A stretch of DNA of 64,000 nt, taken from Sphagnum compactum (taxonomy: Eukaryota; Bryophyta; Sphagnopsida; Sphagnales). The translations under genes and the position numbers were made by a program. The stretch lies in the NCBI GenBank assembly GCA_965153455.1, contig OZ234494.1:24738001-24802000 (forward strand). The letters run 5' to 3'. Of this stretch, positions 34,529-46,290 are shown in pieces. The stretch's first letter is position 1. Every line of letters starts with the position of its first letter. Below the pieces are notes generated by a model, which saw only the letters and a list, made by a program, of their open reading frames with translations, was not told the origin of the DNA and did no database searches.

Positions 34529-34541
34529 AAGAAGGGAGGGG
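34529..34541 (+). promoter_or_regulatory. Polypurine tract of the Gypsy element
   Basis: AAGAAGGGAGGGG lies just 5' of the 3' LTR. It is the expected plus-strand primer region. Confidence 0.75.
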
Positions 34542-34548
34542 TTACATA

Positions 34549-35499
34549 TGTAGTGCGTAATTAGGTCGCCGCACAAATCTAAAACACTGGCTGATTTTGG
34601 GGATTAGATTGTATCATCAGCCGTCATCTTAGTGCGACACCCCATTAATACTGCATGGAGATGCATGGGTTGCCTGGTCTTTGTTGGTGTGTGCTAAGTG
34701 GTTCAGGAGGATTGGCGGCTGAAAATAATGAGGAAGGATGGAGCCGACTTGATGAAGAGGAGCAAGCGATGCCGGCTAACGGTCGATGCTGGATTGAACG
34801 AAGCAGGAGAATCTTCGGGAGGCTTCAGGAGGAAGCTAACGGATGTCTCGTGTGCAATTGGAGGCTCCAGGAAATGGCAAGAGGGAGTGTGAGTAAGAGT
34901 AGGGAGCGAAGTGAGAGGAAAGGACAGGTAGCTGCTAGAGGAGAAAAATCAAGAGATCTGATTTTTAGCAAGCAGGATAATTTTGGTAATATGTTTAGTT
35001 GATCGGAGGAGGCATTCGAGAGGCAGAAGGTTGGCACTATGGTAGGTGATCAAGAGAAGTTTTGTAAGTCAAGAAAGCTTGGCTGAATGCTAGAACTTTC
35101 CGCTGCGCCTGGTAATTGGTCAAGCTGCTGTAGAAGAGTTAGAGAAAAACTGGACAGCACTAGGAATCTGGTGTTTTTGTGAACATTTGATGGGAATCCA
35201 GCTTATGCTTTCGGGCAACGTATGTAGTATGTAATGAGAGAGTTTCCCTGGCTGGCATTAGTATGAATGACCGAGGCAGGAGGTGGATGTTATGAAATCT
35301 GCTCTGTTGTTTTGTGGCAGCAAAGCTCTTGTATGTTTGTGATCTTGTAACATGCATCTGAGAGAGTCAATAGGCAGTTAATTGGTAAGGAAGATCAGAG
35401 TCTTGATCTGTGTGAAGAACATCAGGGGGACATGGACGCTGGGGTTTGTGCAGGCAGTCAGCGTGCTGTGTGATTTCGGACCCTCTCTTTTTGGTTACA
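34549..35499 (+). repeat. 3' LTR of the Gypsy element
   Basis: Begins TGTAGTGCG and ends TTTTTGGTTACA, giving TG...CA termini. GTAG (35500-35503) follows and matches the four bases before the 5' LTR. After removing the element, the flanks join as catgGTAGaattcc, which agrees with the neighbouring tandem units and supports this boundary. Confidence 0.9.
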
Positions 35500-35503
35500 G
35501 TAG

Positions 35504-36497
35504 AATTCCATTATAAAAAATTATGCTATGAAACATATCTCCATTGATCAATATGGTGACATTGTACTTGTCATTTATAACAGATGATGAAAATTCAATT
35601 AATATATTTTGAGAAAATATATATAATGTTACCAAGTGGCAATAATGAATGGGTTATATGCTAATTGAAAAAATGAAGATTAAGTATTACACGTTGCATA
35701 CAAATAGTCAATGAATCAAAACATATGTGTTGATTGTATACATCATCTGTCAACATGATAAATCATTAGTTGTGATTAGATGTTGGGTGTAACTTCACTT
35801 ATGTAATTAATAGATTTGAATTGTTGATGTTCATTGCAATTTATATATAATTGAAAAATAGTCATAAATTGACACTTTTCTTTTAATGTATGTTCAAATT
35901 TATTATTTGATACTTCAAATAACATTGATGTCAAAGGTTGAAACAAGACCTTTACATGCCAAAGTCCACTTGTTAGGAGTCAAGTTAACAAGTTTTTATA
36001 GTAGCTAGCTCTTAGTCAATTGTCCACAAACATAATTGGTCTTGAGCTTTAAGGCTTTTATTAAACCAACATTTTGAACTTTAGTGAAATAATAAATCCT
36101 TGTAAGCAATAATTCAACCTCACATATTGTGTCATTCATTCAATCTTTGGGTTGCAAAACAATTGCCACATTCATGGTCATATATGCAAAGTGACCTAAG
36201 AATGTCAAATAATGATTAAACCACATCAACTTCAAAGCATGAATTTCAAATAACGAGTTGGCGTGTCAAGAATTCTTGTAATATAAAATAATAATCATCA
36301 TTTGAAAAATTCATGAAAATTAACGAAATCAGTTGCATGAACAAGCGACTTTTACATTAGCTTTGTTCATTAATCTAATAAACCAACCATCATACCATGT
36401 TTAAAAGAAGTAATGATCAATGCACAATGGTGATGTGACATGTAATCAAAGATGGATTCCGTCTAAATTGTAATCACAATTGGGAGCTAACTTGAGC
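35504..36497. other. AT-rich DNA, nothing recognised
   Basis: Continues the short tandem array for about 30 bp and then becomes AT-rich text without a gene. The end may contain unrecognisable upstream parts of the Copia element that follows. Confidence 0.5.
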
Positions 36498-38060
36498 CTA
36501 CCACTAAGAAACATCCAATCATCAACAAATTGGGTATTTATAATTAAGACAAATTCAAAAGGAAAACTACAAAAACATAAAGCAAAATTAATCATTAAAG
36601 GTTTCCAATAACAAAAAGGGATAAATTTTTATAAATACATTTGCTTCAATCACAAAGTGAGGTTTGAAAAGGTTGGTCATTGTCACAACTATTCATGAAA
36701 GTTGGAAAATACATGCATTTGGTTGTTAAATGTCAAAATCACTTTCCTAAATAGGGATTTATAAAAACAATTTCTTATGGTTCATCCACAAGGTTGTGAA
36801 TCAAAAAGGAAGGAACATTTGGTGACACACCCCTAAGTTTTTGCCAAGACTTGAGGGATGCAGTGAACCTTTGAAGGGCAGTTGTGGGGAAAAATAAAAT
36901 AAAAAACTTGGGGCATGTGTCCCTAATTTTATGCACTAAAAAAAGATGGGTGCGCGAAAACTCCAAGATGAAAACCAAGACTATGTGACATGTTCATGAG
37001 CTCTTCATAGATAAGTCACTTACACAAGCCAAATAATGCAAGTGGTAATGGAAATGGAGTTGAACCAACATGTTTTTGTGGTTGAAAGTCAAATTGTTGG
37101 TTTGATTTTGAACTTTCTTTTGGCCATAACTCTTAGTTCTTAACTTCAAATGGAGTATGTTAGCTCAATTTCAATATTGAAAATTTAAAAGCTTTTCAAT
37201 GATATAAAAACTTTAGATTTTAACAAGGTTTACCCCTTGCACTTTTGGCCCGAAGGTCAAAAACACTTCAAAACTGCCAACTCCCAAAATGCGAGATCAT
37301 CTTAAGAGTCATGGGAATGTTTTCTTTTCATTTTCCCAATGTTTTAGACCTTTGTTTTTGCTTTAGCTTGATTTTAATTAATTTCTTCTTTGTTTTGCCC
37401 TAGCCTTGGTCACAAGCCCAAGGCTAAGGTCGTGACATTTGGTTTATAAACTAAAGAAGACAAAATTTATGATCATCATGAAGGTGACCTATATTAAAAA
37501 TGACATGGATTTGATAGTAACAAGTGTCCATCACACTACAATAAACCATAGAATGTATGTTCTAAATGTTGATGACAAGATGTATGTGAATTATTGATAA
37601 TTGGTAATCATTAAGCATTAAACTAAATTTGTTTGTTTATGATAAAATGAAAAGCACCTATGACATTATTGCCTTTAGATTCTTGGGGAAATATTTAATA
37701 ACAAAAAAATTATCAAAATTCCAAACTAAATGTTCATTACACAAAATATGTATGTAATAAGGATTCTTGCACATTTAACGATGGAGTCTTGCCATTTTCT
37801 AAATACACCAATGGAAAAAGGAAGAATGAATTGCTCACCAACAATGGGTGTTGAAAATCTTGACCCCCCACTTTACAAACAAATTGTGAAAAAACTCATC
37901 TATAGTTCTCATGGACTTTTGACCCATTATTGCATTAATGGTAAGAGTAGTGAATGGATTTAATATTGAACCACAACCACCTCATATGGAAGTAATTATG
38001 ACACATGTTGATATTTGAAAGGAACTATGGGTTTTGGTATCATGTACTCAAGAAAAAACA
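36498..38060 (+). pseudogene. Degenerate Ty1/Copia reverse transcriptase fragment, split by a solo LTR
   Basis: Conceptual translation matches the Copia RT core in order. NWVFIIKTNSKGKLQKHKAK and KGFQ (from 36528; KWVFKIK..YKARLVAKGF type) come first, then GINFYK and TFASITK. FLNRDL (FLNGDL type) and MVHPQG follow, up to KEHL at 36820. The reading resumes after the inserted LTR with VYKLKK (37443 on). Later pieces are HGF.SNKC, a VDD-containing block near 37570, FLGKYL, a CNKD..-like block, NTPMEKG (37796-37816), LYKQIVKKLIY (about 37872-37904) and GFWYH. Many stops and frameshifts are present, including a TAA for Gln after KGFQ. No flanking LTRs are certain. Confidence 0.85.
36823..37437. 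mobile_element. Solo LTR inserted in the Copia RT, TTTGG target duplication
   Basis: A 615 bp block starts TGACACACCCC and ends GTCGTGACA (TG...CA). Identical TTTGG lies on both sides, at 36818-36822 and 37438-37442. Removing the block plus one TTTGG rejoins the Copia RT codon for codon between KEHL and VYKLKK. No internal coding sequence exists, so it is a solo LTR. Its family is unknown and differs in sequence from the LTRs at 25788 and 27259. Confidence 0.9.
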
Positions 38061-38090
38061 GTATCAAATTAAAAAGCTTTTGTTGATAAA

Positions 38091-38470
38091 CAAAATATAC
38101 ATTTCTAAAAAGACATGTACACAAAAAACTCATTATTTCTTATGCATGCATGTTCAAACTAAACATAATGTATAAATTCAAATCCAAAAGTTAACAAAAC
38201 AAACTTTCATGTGAGTATTACAAATGAATAGGAATGACAATATATTCAAACTCATTTCCTTATATAGGCTAGGTGGTTTTTATTAATAATTAATCTAATT
38301 ACCTAACACTAAGTAAGAACCAATTCAAATCTAGACTACTAACTAGTAGTTAAATTAATTACGTAACAATAAATAGGAATTAATTCAAATATGAACCACT
38401 AATTAACATTATCAAGGAAACTAATAATTTAATTAGTTAATAGTGACAAAGATTATAATTTAACACTAAC
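38091..38470 (+). repeat. Direct repeat, copy 1 (~380 bp, AT-rich)
   Basis: Matches 39861-40180 over most of its length. Shared blocks include 'acatgtaca.aaaa.ct', 'atgcatg.atgttcaaa', 'attacaaatga.taggaatga' and 'aattcaaatatgaaccacta'. It could be the remains of LTRs or of a duplicated repeat next to the Copia fragment. Confidence 0.7.
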
Positions 38471-39860
38471 AAAAGTCAAATTTAAACTAAATGCATGATT
38501 GACATTACCCCCCTTTTTCCCTAGATTATGTCATCATAATTATTTGAAAAATATTAAAACTAAAAAAAACACCAACCTTGATGCATTAATCCATTACTAG
38601 TTTTTGGTTTGGTAAATCCATCCAAATAAATGTGAAAAAAAAATTATGGCTATAGATGTGATTTATTCTTATGGTTTTTTTGTGGTGTGAATATTTGTTG
38701 TGTCATTTCAGGATGAGAATGTTGTTTCAACACCTTGTTGGGGTATTAGTAACATAAGTTGAGTTGTATTTCTTGTTGCAATTGTGTTGAAACCATAGTT
38801 GTTATACCTAGCGGTGATAAAGGAAATGCACACATGTGAACCTTTGATATTTCACACGTACTAGATCAATCACTATCTTAAGCGTTGGATCAAACATTGG
38901 TGCCTATTGTACCACATGAACCATTTGTGGTTGTATTGAAAGGCGAAATAACTAGAGTCAATGCCTAGATTTTGTTTTCAATTTGTTTGTTAATAGCATA
39001 AAAATGCTTGAATTGCATGTGAGTATGTATGTGGGTTAATTTGAAGGTGATTGTTCAAACTTTTGTAGTAAGTTGTTGTAACCAAATCCTAGCAAGGGTT
39101 GTAATGTAAAACCCCTATGTTGATTATGTTTGTCAAGGTTGTGAACATGTACTCAACAATCATGTGACTATTGGTGATCACTATGTTGTTGGTGATTATT
39201 ATTATATCGAGGTGTGACTTTTGATGAAGAGATGAAATAAAATTTAACAAAAAATGCTTTTGTAAGCAAGTGGATCTCTAACTTTTTTTCTTTGACAAAT
39301 AAGCATAATAAACAAACTTATGTCCCTCCCTACTACATTTTGTACATGTGACTAAACTCTTAAGCTTCATTTAATATGAAGTATTATGACTTGTTGAAAA
39401 GTAATTTTGATTTTGTATTAGTAATTTTAGAACTTTTAAAAACTAACCCATTATCGTTGATTAAAAAAAGATTATTTGTGGGGTACTTCCTTCTTTTAGG
39501 TGAGTCCTCGAATTGAATTGAGGTGTTTTCTACGCATCCATATGTTGTTCATTTTTCCAATGTGCTAAAGATGTTGTTTTGGAAGGTGATTCTAACATTA
39601 ATTGTTCATTAATGGTTTCCAATTCCCAAATTGTGTGTTTTTTGAAATTTCTTAATTAAACAAACAACAAAAAAAAATTCAAACTAAAAACTTATTTTGT
39701 TCAAAACAATGAATACATGTAATATATTATTTTATTTACAAGAGAAAAATAACAAATGTATAAGATCTCTTAGAAATATCTAATTTAGATCTACCTTTTT
39801 GTTGGAAATGAACAAAATGAATTTAATCCCAAAAAATGGTCATCAAAATGTTCATATAAA

Positions 39861-40180
39861 TAAAAATATACACTTCTAAAATAACATGTACATAAAAATC
39901 TTGTTATTTTGTATGCATGGATGTTCAAATTATACACAATGTATAGATTCAAATTCAAAAATTTACAAGATAAACTTTTATACATGTATTACAAATGATT
40001 AGGAATGACAATAGGTTCAAATTCAATTCCTTACTAAGCATTAAATAAAAATTAATTCAAATCAATATTACTCGCTAGTAGTTAAATCAATTATTTAACA
40101 AGTGGAAACTAATTCAAATATGAACCACTAACTAAAATTAATAATGTAACTAATAATTATAAAAATAATAATTAACACTT
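39861..40180 (+). repeat. Direct repeat, copy 2
   Basis: The partner of 38091-38470, about 1.4 kb downstream. The DNA between them (38471-39860) is AT-rich with no recognised coding sequence. Confidence 0.7.
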
Positions 40181-41778
40181 ATAAAATTCATATATATATA
40201 ATAAATGTTAAAATTAATTCAAAATATGCATCATTAATTATAATTAACAAGATAATTCACAATAATTAATTAAATATTATTTTAAAAAAATTAACATTAC
40301 AAAAACCAAATCTATTATTAATCCATGGTTAATACCTTCACATATTCTAACTAACCTAACAATCCCAAATTTAGTAAATTCACAAATGGATACCTTTTCA
40401 AGGAGAGGATTTCTTAAATTACTTTGAGTTGCAAAAGACAAAATTTAATATAACATTTTCCTTAACAAAGCTAAAAATCACATTTTTTTTGAAAAAACAA
40501 AATAGACAACATGTATGATTAAAACATCTCGGGGAATAAAACAACTTGTTCAAAAATGGAACACCAACAATCAACTATGACAACGAGAGTTGCATCAAGA
40601 TTGAAAAAAAAAACCCAATTTTTTCTTCACGTGAAAATAAAACATATTGAAATACATTATCATTTCACAAGAAAAAAAAAAAAAAAGTGTGAATGAAAAA
40701 CTAGACTTAACAAATGTACTCTTTCAAGAATAGCAAGTTAAAAGGGCTTTTCATCAACAAAGAAAGAAACTCTCAACATTAAGTTTAAGAATGATAAACT
40801 TGTAAAATTCTCATCTTATAGAATTCAAGAGAAGTGAGAGAATCAAAGAAATTATGAAACATAATCCCAATGTAGATATAATCAAAGATAATAATGTTTA
40901 ACACTACATTGGGAACTTTCATAAATGAAGTTTCTTCATGTTTGAATTGTAAGAATGTCCTAACAAAGTCATAATTTAGCTTAACAATTAATGAGGAATG
41001 TTGAATTAGACCACTAAGTTCTTGATACTTAAACAACACTGGCAATTCTAAAATGGGTTTGTAGTTGCAATTTTGAAATTGAATTTCTTACCCTGGGTGG
41101 AGTTGGAGAATTGGGTTTTTTTTTTTTTTTAGGGTTTCAAGCTCTCACACCAGCCAGGTATTTGTGATTCTCAATACTTCATTTGTTGTTGTAACTATTT
41201 GGTTGGTTGTACAACTTTGGCTGTTTTCAAAAGAAGAAGGAATTGAGCTTCTGGAGGAGGTTGGTGAGGTAGAGATTATTGAGAATTGCAAGTTGTATTT
41301 GCAACGAGAGAAGTCAGCATAGTAATAATGTTGGGAGACTTTTTTTTTTTTAGGGTTTAAGGATTGGAGGTTTGATTATCTCATTTCTGCCACTGTGTGT
41401 GGGTCAGATGATAAAATAAAAAGATCACTGAACGTTGTGGAAGAATTCATAGTGTGTTGCAAGATCACTGAAAATTTGTTGAAAAGTTCTTCAGAGTGTT
41501 CAAATATCAACTGAAAGTTCTTGAAGAAGTCAAGGTGTTCCAAGATATGGCAGATCTAGGGTTTAGGGTTTTTAAGTTGCAAGGTTGCAGCAGCTTAAGG
41601 GTTTCAGACTAGGGTTTAAGGGTTTCCAGTTGCTAGCTTCCAATAGCTTAAGGGGTTTCAGGCTAGGGTTTAAGGATGCTGTCTCATGAATGCTTCAAGC
41701 TGAAAAAAGAAAGCATTGTGATGAGCATCTAGGGTGTGGGTGATTTTGATTCAGGTAGGAGGAGGAGGAGGAGAGACA
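40181..41778. other. AT-rich DNA grading into the 5' flank of the LYAR-type gene
   Basis: No gene lies in the first kilobase. From about 41090 complexity rises, and 'tttagggtt' telo-box-like words appear near 41130, 41350, 41560 and 41600-41670. This presumably covers the promoter and 5' UTR of the gene starting at 41779. No unambiguous TATA box is claimed. Confidence 0.5.
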
Positions 41779-44119
41779 ATGGTGTGGTTTCAGTGTGAGA
41801 GCTGTGGGGAAAATCTTAAGAAGCCCAAACTGCAGAATCACTTCCGAGGTTGTGCTGCAAGAAAGGTTCTATTCTTCTTCTTCTTTCAACTGGATCATTC
41901 ACCACTCTGTTCAAACTGGAGGGCATGGGGGGTTTATGTCTACGAGTCTGTGACAGATCTGTTGTATGATTAGGTCCGTGACAATAAATGTCCACAACTT
42001 TCAGATAAATCTGTTGTCCAGAGCATGCAGCAACAGAGAACACAACAATTTTACAGAAGTATTTTTGGGTTTGCTACAAGTACCGATGATGGTTCTAGCA
42101 TTGCTGTCTAACGTTCTGAACTCTGAACCTTTTTTTCTCCTTGCAGTTTGGAGTTTCTTTTGACCACTTTTTTTTTTTTTTTTTTTTGGGTGGTATTTCT
42201 GACATTGTTTTGACTATGAATGCAGTTGTCATGTATCGACTGTGGTATTGTCTTTGATCAGCAAAGTGTTCAAGCACATACTTCTTGTGTTACAGAAGAG
42301 GTAAACTAGCTTTCTTGCTTCAAATCACTCTGCTTGCATGTGTCTATGGAGGTTTTAATTTTTTTGCCATTCCAGAACTGAAAATCTGTGTGTTGACATC
42401 AGTAGTGCTGCAGTCTAGTCCTTCTTTGGATGTCTTCCTGTAGAAATCATGACAATGGATGTAAGTTGCTATGACTCTGGTTTCAGTATTGCTAGAATAA
42501 GTATATTAGAGGTTAGGGTTTAGGGTTTAGGGTTGGGTGCTTTTGTGAGTTTTGTGGTCATGAAGTTTAATGGAGTTTAGGCACCTTAGTGACCAGCCAA
42601 ATGAGGCACAATTGTGGATTGCAGGAGAAATATGGACCAAAGGGACTGATCAAAGGTGGCAGTGGTTCCACCCAAAAAGTTCAAAAAGAACAGAAACCAA
42701 ACACTGCTGACATTGACTTGAGTATTGGATTGGCATCTAAGCCTCCCTGGGCTTGCAGGTAAAAGAGTGAGTCTGGTTGGTGATGTGCATCAACCATGAA
42801 GCAAAACTTTTCATCAGATGGTTGCTATTTTGTCTCACCATCTGTTGTCCAAAGATATATGACATTGGGTTTACCGTGAGTGTAGCCTTTGCAACGTGAG
42901 TACGACAAGCTTTGAGACCTTGGAGGGCCATTCACAGGGAAAGAAGCACCGCTCCAAAGTGAAAGCTGCTCTTGGAAAATTGAACCCAACAGTAGCAGCT
43001 GAGCAACACAATGGGAGTGCTGGTGTGATTCCAGTGAATGGAAATCTGCCAGAGAGTACACCTGAAAGCAAGGTGAAGCTCGAGAAAGATGGTGTTGTTG
43101 GAAGCCTTGGACTAACTTATGAGGAGGGAGGAGGAGATAAGAAAATTCGAAAGAAGCGGAAAGCAGGCGCAGCTGACACCAATGGTCAAGAAAATGTCAT
43201 TGCAGCAATTGAGAGTTTGGAGGCAGATGTGGAGCTGCCAGGCAAAAAGAAAAGGAAGGAAAAGAAGGGTACAATGGGCAGTTGTGAGGATGACAGGGCT
43301 GCCAAACAAGAGCTCAACAAAACTATGGAAAAGAAGTCAAGCGAAGGTAAGTTTGAGACCAGGGGTATATATATCTGCAATGAAAACTCTGAAGCTTAAT
43401 TCTCATGGCAAGGACTTGATCAAGAATTCCCATCATGCTGGCAATGCTGGTGGTACCAGATTGTGGTGAAACTAGAGACAGCTTGTACTGATTTCACAGA
43501 GTTCATATTTTAGGGTTTAGGGTTTCTGACTGAAATACATTCGCAGGGAAAGAAGAAAATGTTGGCATCAAGCCCACCAAGACTGTCAATTGGAATAAGA
43601 TTTTCACCAAAGTCCTTGCAAAGGTAACCAGAAAGAGCTCCCAATTGGAATTCTTAAGAGTGAATGCTGCAAACCACAACAATTAGACATGTTTGAGGCT
43701 TGCATGAAGTTTGCTTGTGTGTTGACAATCAGGCTGATGGGGGGGGATTCTGTGCAGTCTCCAAATGGATCAATGAAGACAAGGAGTCTGATGAAGGAAG
43801 TGCTGGTTGTTGAAGCATCTAAACTGTCACCCAATTTTCCTGAGAAGAAGATGCTGGAGGCAGAGCTGTTGAATCAGGTAGGTGCAGACTTTTACTCTTG
43901 TTTTCCTTTCTCACATGGTAACAAGCTTATGCCTGTATTATTGCTTTAAGATGTGGAGAAGTGCGTCTTTGTTTGGGTCTCCTGTTTTATGAACTTATCG
44001 TGTTTCAGATGATTTGAGGATTGTCTTGGGTTTTATGTGTGCAGTTAAGGAAGTCCTCTAAGTTTGTGGTGGAAGGGAAGGTTGTGCGGCTGGCTAAACC
44101 TTTGCAACAAGGAGTCTGA
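41779..44119 (+). CDS. LYAR-type nucleolar zinc-finger protein, seven exons
   Basis: Exons are 41779-41865, 42226-42300, 42625-42758, 42886-43346, 43547-43623, 43758-43877 and 44045-44119. All introns are GT-AG, phases agree, and the product is 342 residues. The start [18 protein letters not shown] is the family's hallmark. Two C2HC LYAR zinc fingers cover about residues 6-50 (CESC..HFRGC; CIDC..HTSC). A C2H2 finger follows at 98-120 (CSLC...H114, H120), then basic nuclear/nucleolar-targeting clusters KKIRKKRK (184-191) and KKKRKEKK (219-226). The C-terminal LYAR domain starts around W-NKIF (about 268) and runs through [16 protein letters not shown] to [11 protein letters not shown] (325-335). 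Animal LYAR acts in nucleolar rRNA synthesis and processing; a similar role here is inference. Exon 6 must use the AG at 43756-43757. An earlier AG (43731-43732) before a G8 run would shift the frame. Confidence 0.9.
42511..42535 (+). repeat. Interstitial TTTAGGG run in a LYAR-type gene intron
   Basis: Three consecutive near-perfect TTTAGGG units ('gggtttagggtttagggtt') sit in intron 2. Similar but shorter runs occur at 43510-43525 (intron 4) and, inverted, at about 18436-18452. Confidence 0.75.
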
Positions 44120-45875
44120 TGAAGGGAAGTGCCCTTCTTCAATCCAGCTATCTTTTTAGGCTACGATTTTATGTTTCATCTGCATGGCTCCCTTGTGCAG
44201 CAATATGGACAAAATGTCATGTGCATGGCATAAGAAAGCATCTATGGTTGTAAATAGACTGAGGGATTTGGTATCCGCAGTAGTCTCTCTGGGATTTCAG
44301 CTATTATTCTTTCGCATCACTGGGAGCGGAGTGCTGGTGTAAAAATACAATGGGTATACACTAGCAACAATTCAATTTTGACTGTTTTGACTTTCACATA
44401 TCTTATGGCCAATCTAGAAATCTGTATCAGTTTTCTTTGCAGAGATCCTGGCAGATTGACAAAGATCTGCACAAGATCCCTGTACAAAAAACTGTTCTGC
44501 TTACAGCTGCTATGCTAGATATGGTTGCACATTTGACTTAATTCAAAGAAGTTTTCAAGTTTTAGAGATTGGGATTAGAGAGCACGGTTGATGAAAACGG
44601 GTCTCATTTTTTTAAGGTCTGTGGAAGGCTGGGCTTAATTGTGAGAAATCTGAATCAATAGAATTATTTTGTCTAATTTTGTGATTTTGCATGTTTTCTG
44701 GAATATGGATGCCAAATTGGATATTGTTGGCTTCGTTTTCAGGGACCCAACAGAGGGCTTTGTTTTGCAATATTTTTGTCCTTGTGATCACAATCTCAAA
44801 AGTGTCAGGGGGCAATCTTTTGCCAAAAAGGTTTTATGTGCATGAAGAAGTTTTAGGTAGATCTACCCATTCAATATCTATCTTTTTTCAACCCAAAAAA
44901 CACTTGCCCTTTTTTGTTTTTCCTGGCATTGTTTTTTCTTCTATCAACTTTTGAATTCAAGAAGTCATAGAAACTTTTTTTTTGTGAGGGAGAAAAACTC
45001 GATGAAAACAATAGAGGAAAATAAGATGTTGGGGCCTTCATATCCTCACTTGCAAATGAGATGTGAGAAAAGTACAAAAGAAAAAAGTATGGAAAAGATT
45101 CAGAACATGTGGGGAAAAAATGAAATCCTGCAACTAACTGAATCATTCAGAAATTGTGCAACTTTTTTCTTTGCAAATGAGTCATTCATGCATGCAAAGC
45201 ATCAATAGACCCTGTGTTCAACCCAATCCCAACGTATGACCCAAAAAGTTGATTGAGAGGCAAAGAACAAATCAAAGTGGACCACAAGAACATAAAAAGC
45301 ATCAAAGGGGAAAAACACGAAGCTTCTTAAAGACCACATGTACGTGAACATTCCATGATGGAATCCTGATGTGGAAAGAGCAAATTTACAACAATTATGT
45401 AAACTAAGTTCATATGTGAGTATAGAGATATTAGTGACTAAAGATGCAATGATGGATGAGGTCCTTAAAAGGGGCATGCAAGAAACATGAGCCAACAAGT
45501 TTAAAATATAGCTCAATCCCCAATGCAACAAACTAGTACGTAAGTTTGGACATCCTCGATAGTAATGCCCACGAGGAAATGGTTTTCCTTAAAAGAATTG
45601 AATGTACTTGCATTTAATATATGAAAGATAATCAAAAACTCTAATTGAATTCAATTTCAACAAAGGACATTTGATGAATTAGTTTAAGATTTCTCCTTGT
45701 TAAGTGAAAGGAATTAGGGTTGTGTGATGCATTAAGTATAAGATTCCTCACTTTAAGTTTAAGGAATTAACGTTTGAATCTAATGGAACACAATTCAACT
45801 ATCCCACTTCAATCAATTGTCAACTTGTGTAAAATGTTTTAGATTTTTTTTGGAAATGTATGCATTTATTGAATT
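44120..45875. other. 3' flank of the LYAR-type gene and AT-rich DNA
   Basis: 44120-44600 is relatively complex and probably includes the 3' UTR. The remainder shows no recognised gene. Confidence 0.5.
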
Positions 45876-45879
45876 GTAC

Positions 45880-46290
45880 TATGAGGAACATGGACAATGG
45901 GTGAATTTGAGAATGTTGAACAATTGATAAACTTGAGGAATTTGAACATTAAACAAATGCATGTGGAACAATGGATGGACTGGATGAATTGAACAATCCT
46001 AGGAATTAGGACAATTTGGATGAACTTAACAAAGTTGGAGAATGAATGGATTCAATGAATTGAACAATGCAAGGAATCGAAATAGTTTGGATGAACTTAA
46101 GGAAGTTGGCGAATGGATGAACTTGGGAAAATTGGACATGAAGACAAATCCATGAAAATTGGGTAATAATTGAGCACAAGAAAATGTGACAAATTGGGGG
46201 AATGGGACAATGGATGGACTTGAAGAAACTGAACGGTCAAAATACATTGGACAATAGATGAACTCATAAAATTTCAATGGATTAATGGTT
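45880..46290. repeat. Degenerate ~30 bp tandem repeat (GAACAATGGATGGACTTGAGG type)
   Basis: Diverged words such as 'gaacaatggatggac', 'ttggatgaacttaa.aaagttgg' and 'gaatggatga' recur through about 400 bp. This is consistent with an old minisatellite. No coding sequence. Confidence 0.6.

Larger units (their letters stand above)
27259..35499 (+). mobile_element. Decayed full-length Ty3/Gypsy LTR retrotransposon, ~8.2 kb
   Basis: Two direct LTRs (27259 onward and 34549-35499) flank, in order, a tRNA-iMet-type primer-binding site, an unknown leader ORF, gag with zinc knuckles, aspartic protease, reverse transcriptase, RNase H, integrase and a purine tract. RT before integrase is the Ty3/Gypsy order. 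GTAG flanks both ends (27255-27258, 35500-35503). The LTRs differ by roughly 35-40 substitutions over ~0.9 kb by eye, near 4%, and one indel. Coding regions carry four in-frame stops and at least two frameshifts, plus a break in the leader ORF, so this copy is not autonomous. No chromodomain was seen. Confidence 0.95.
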
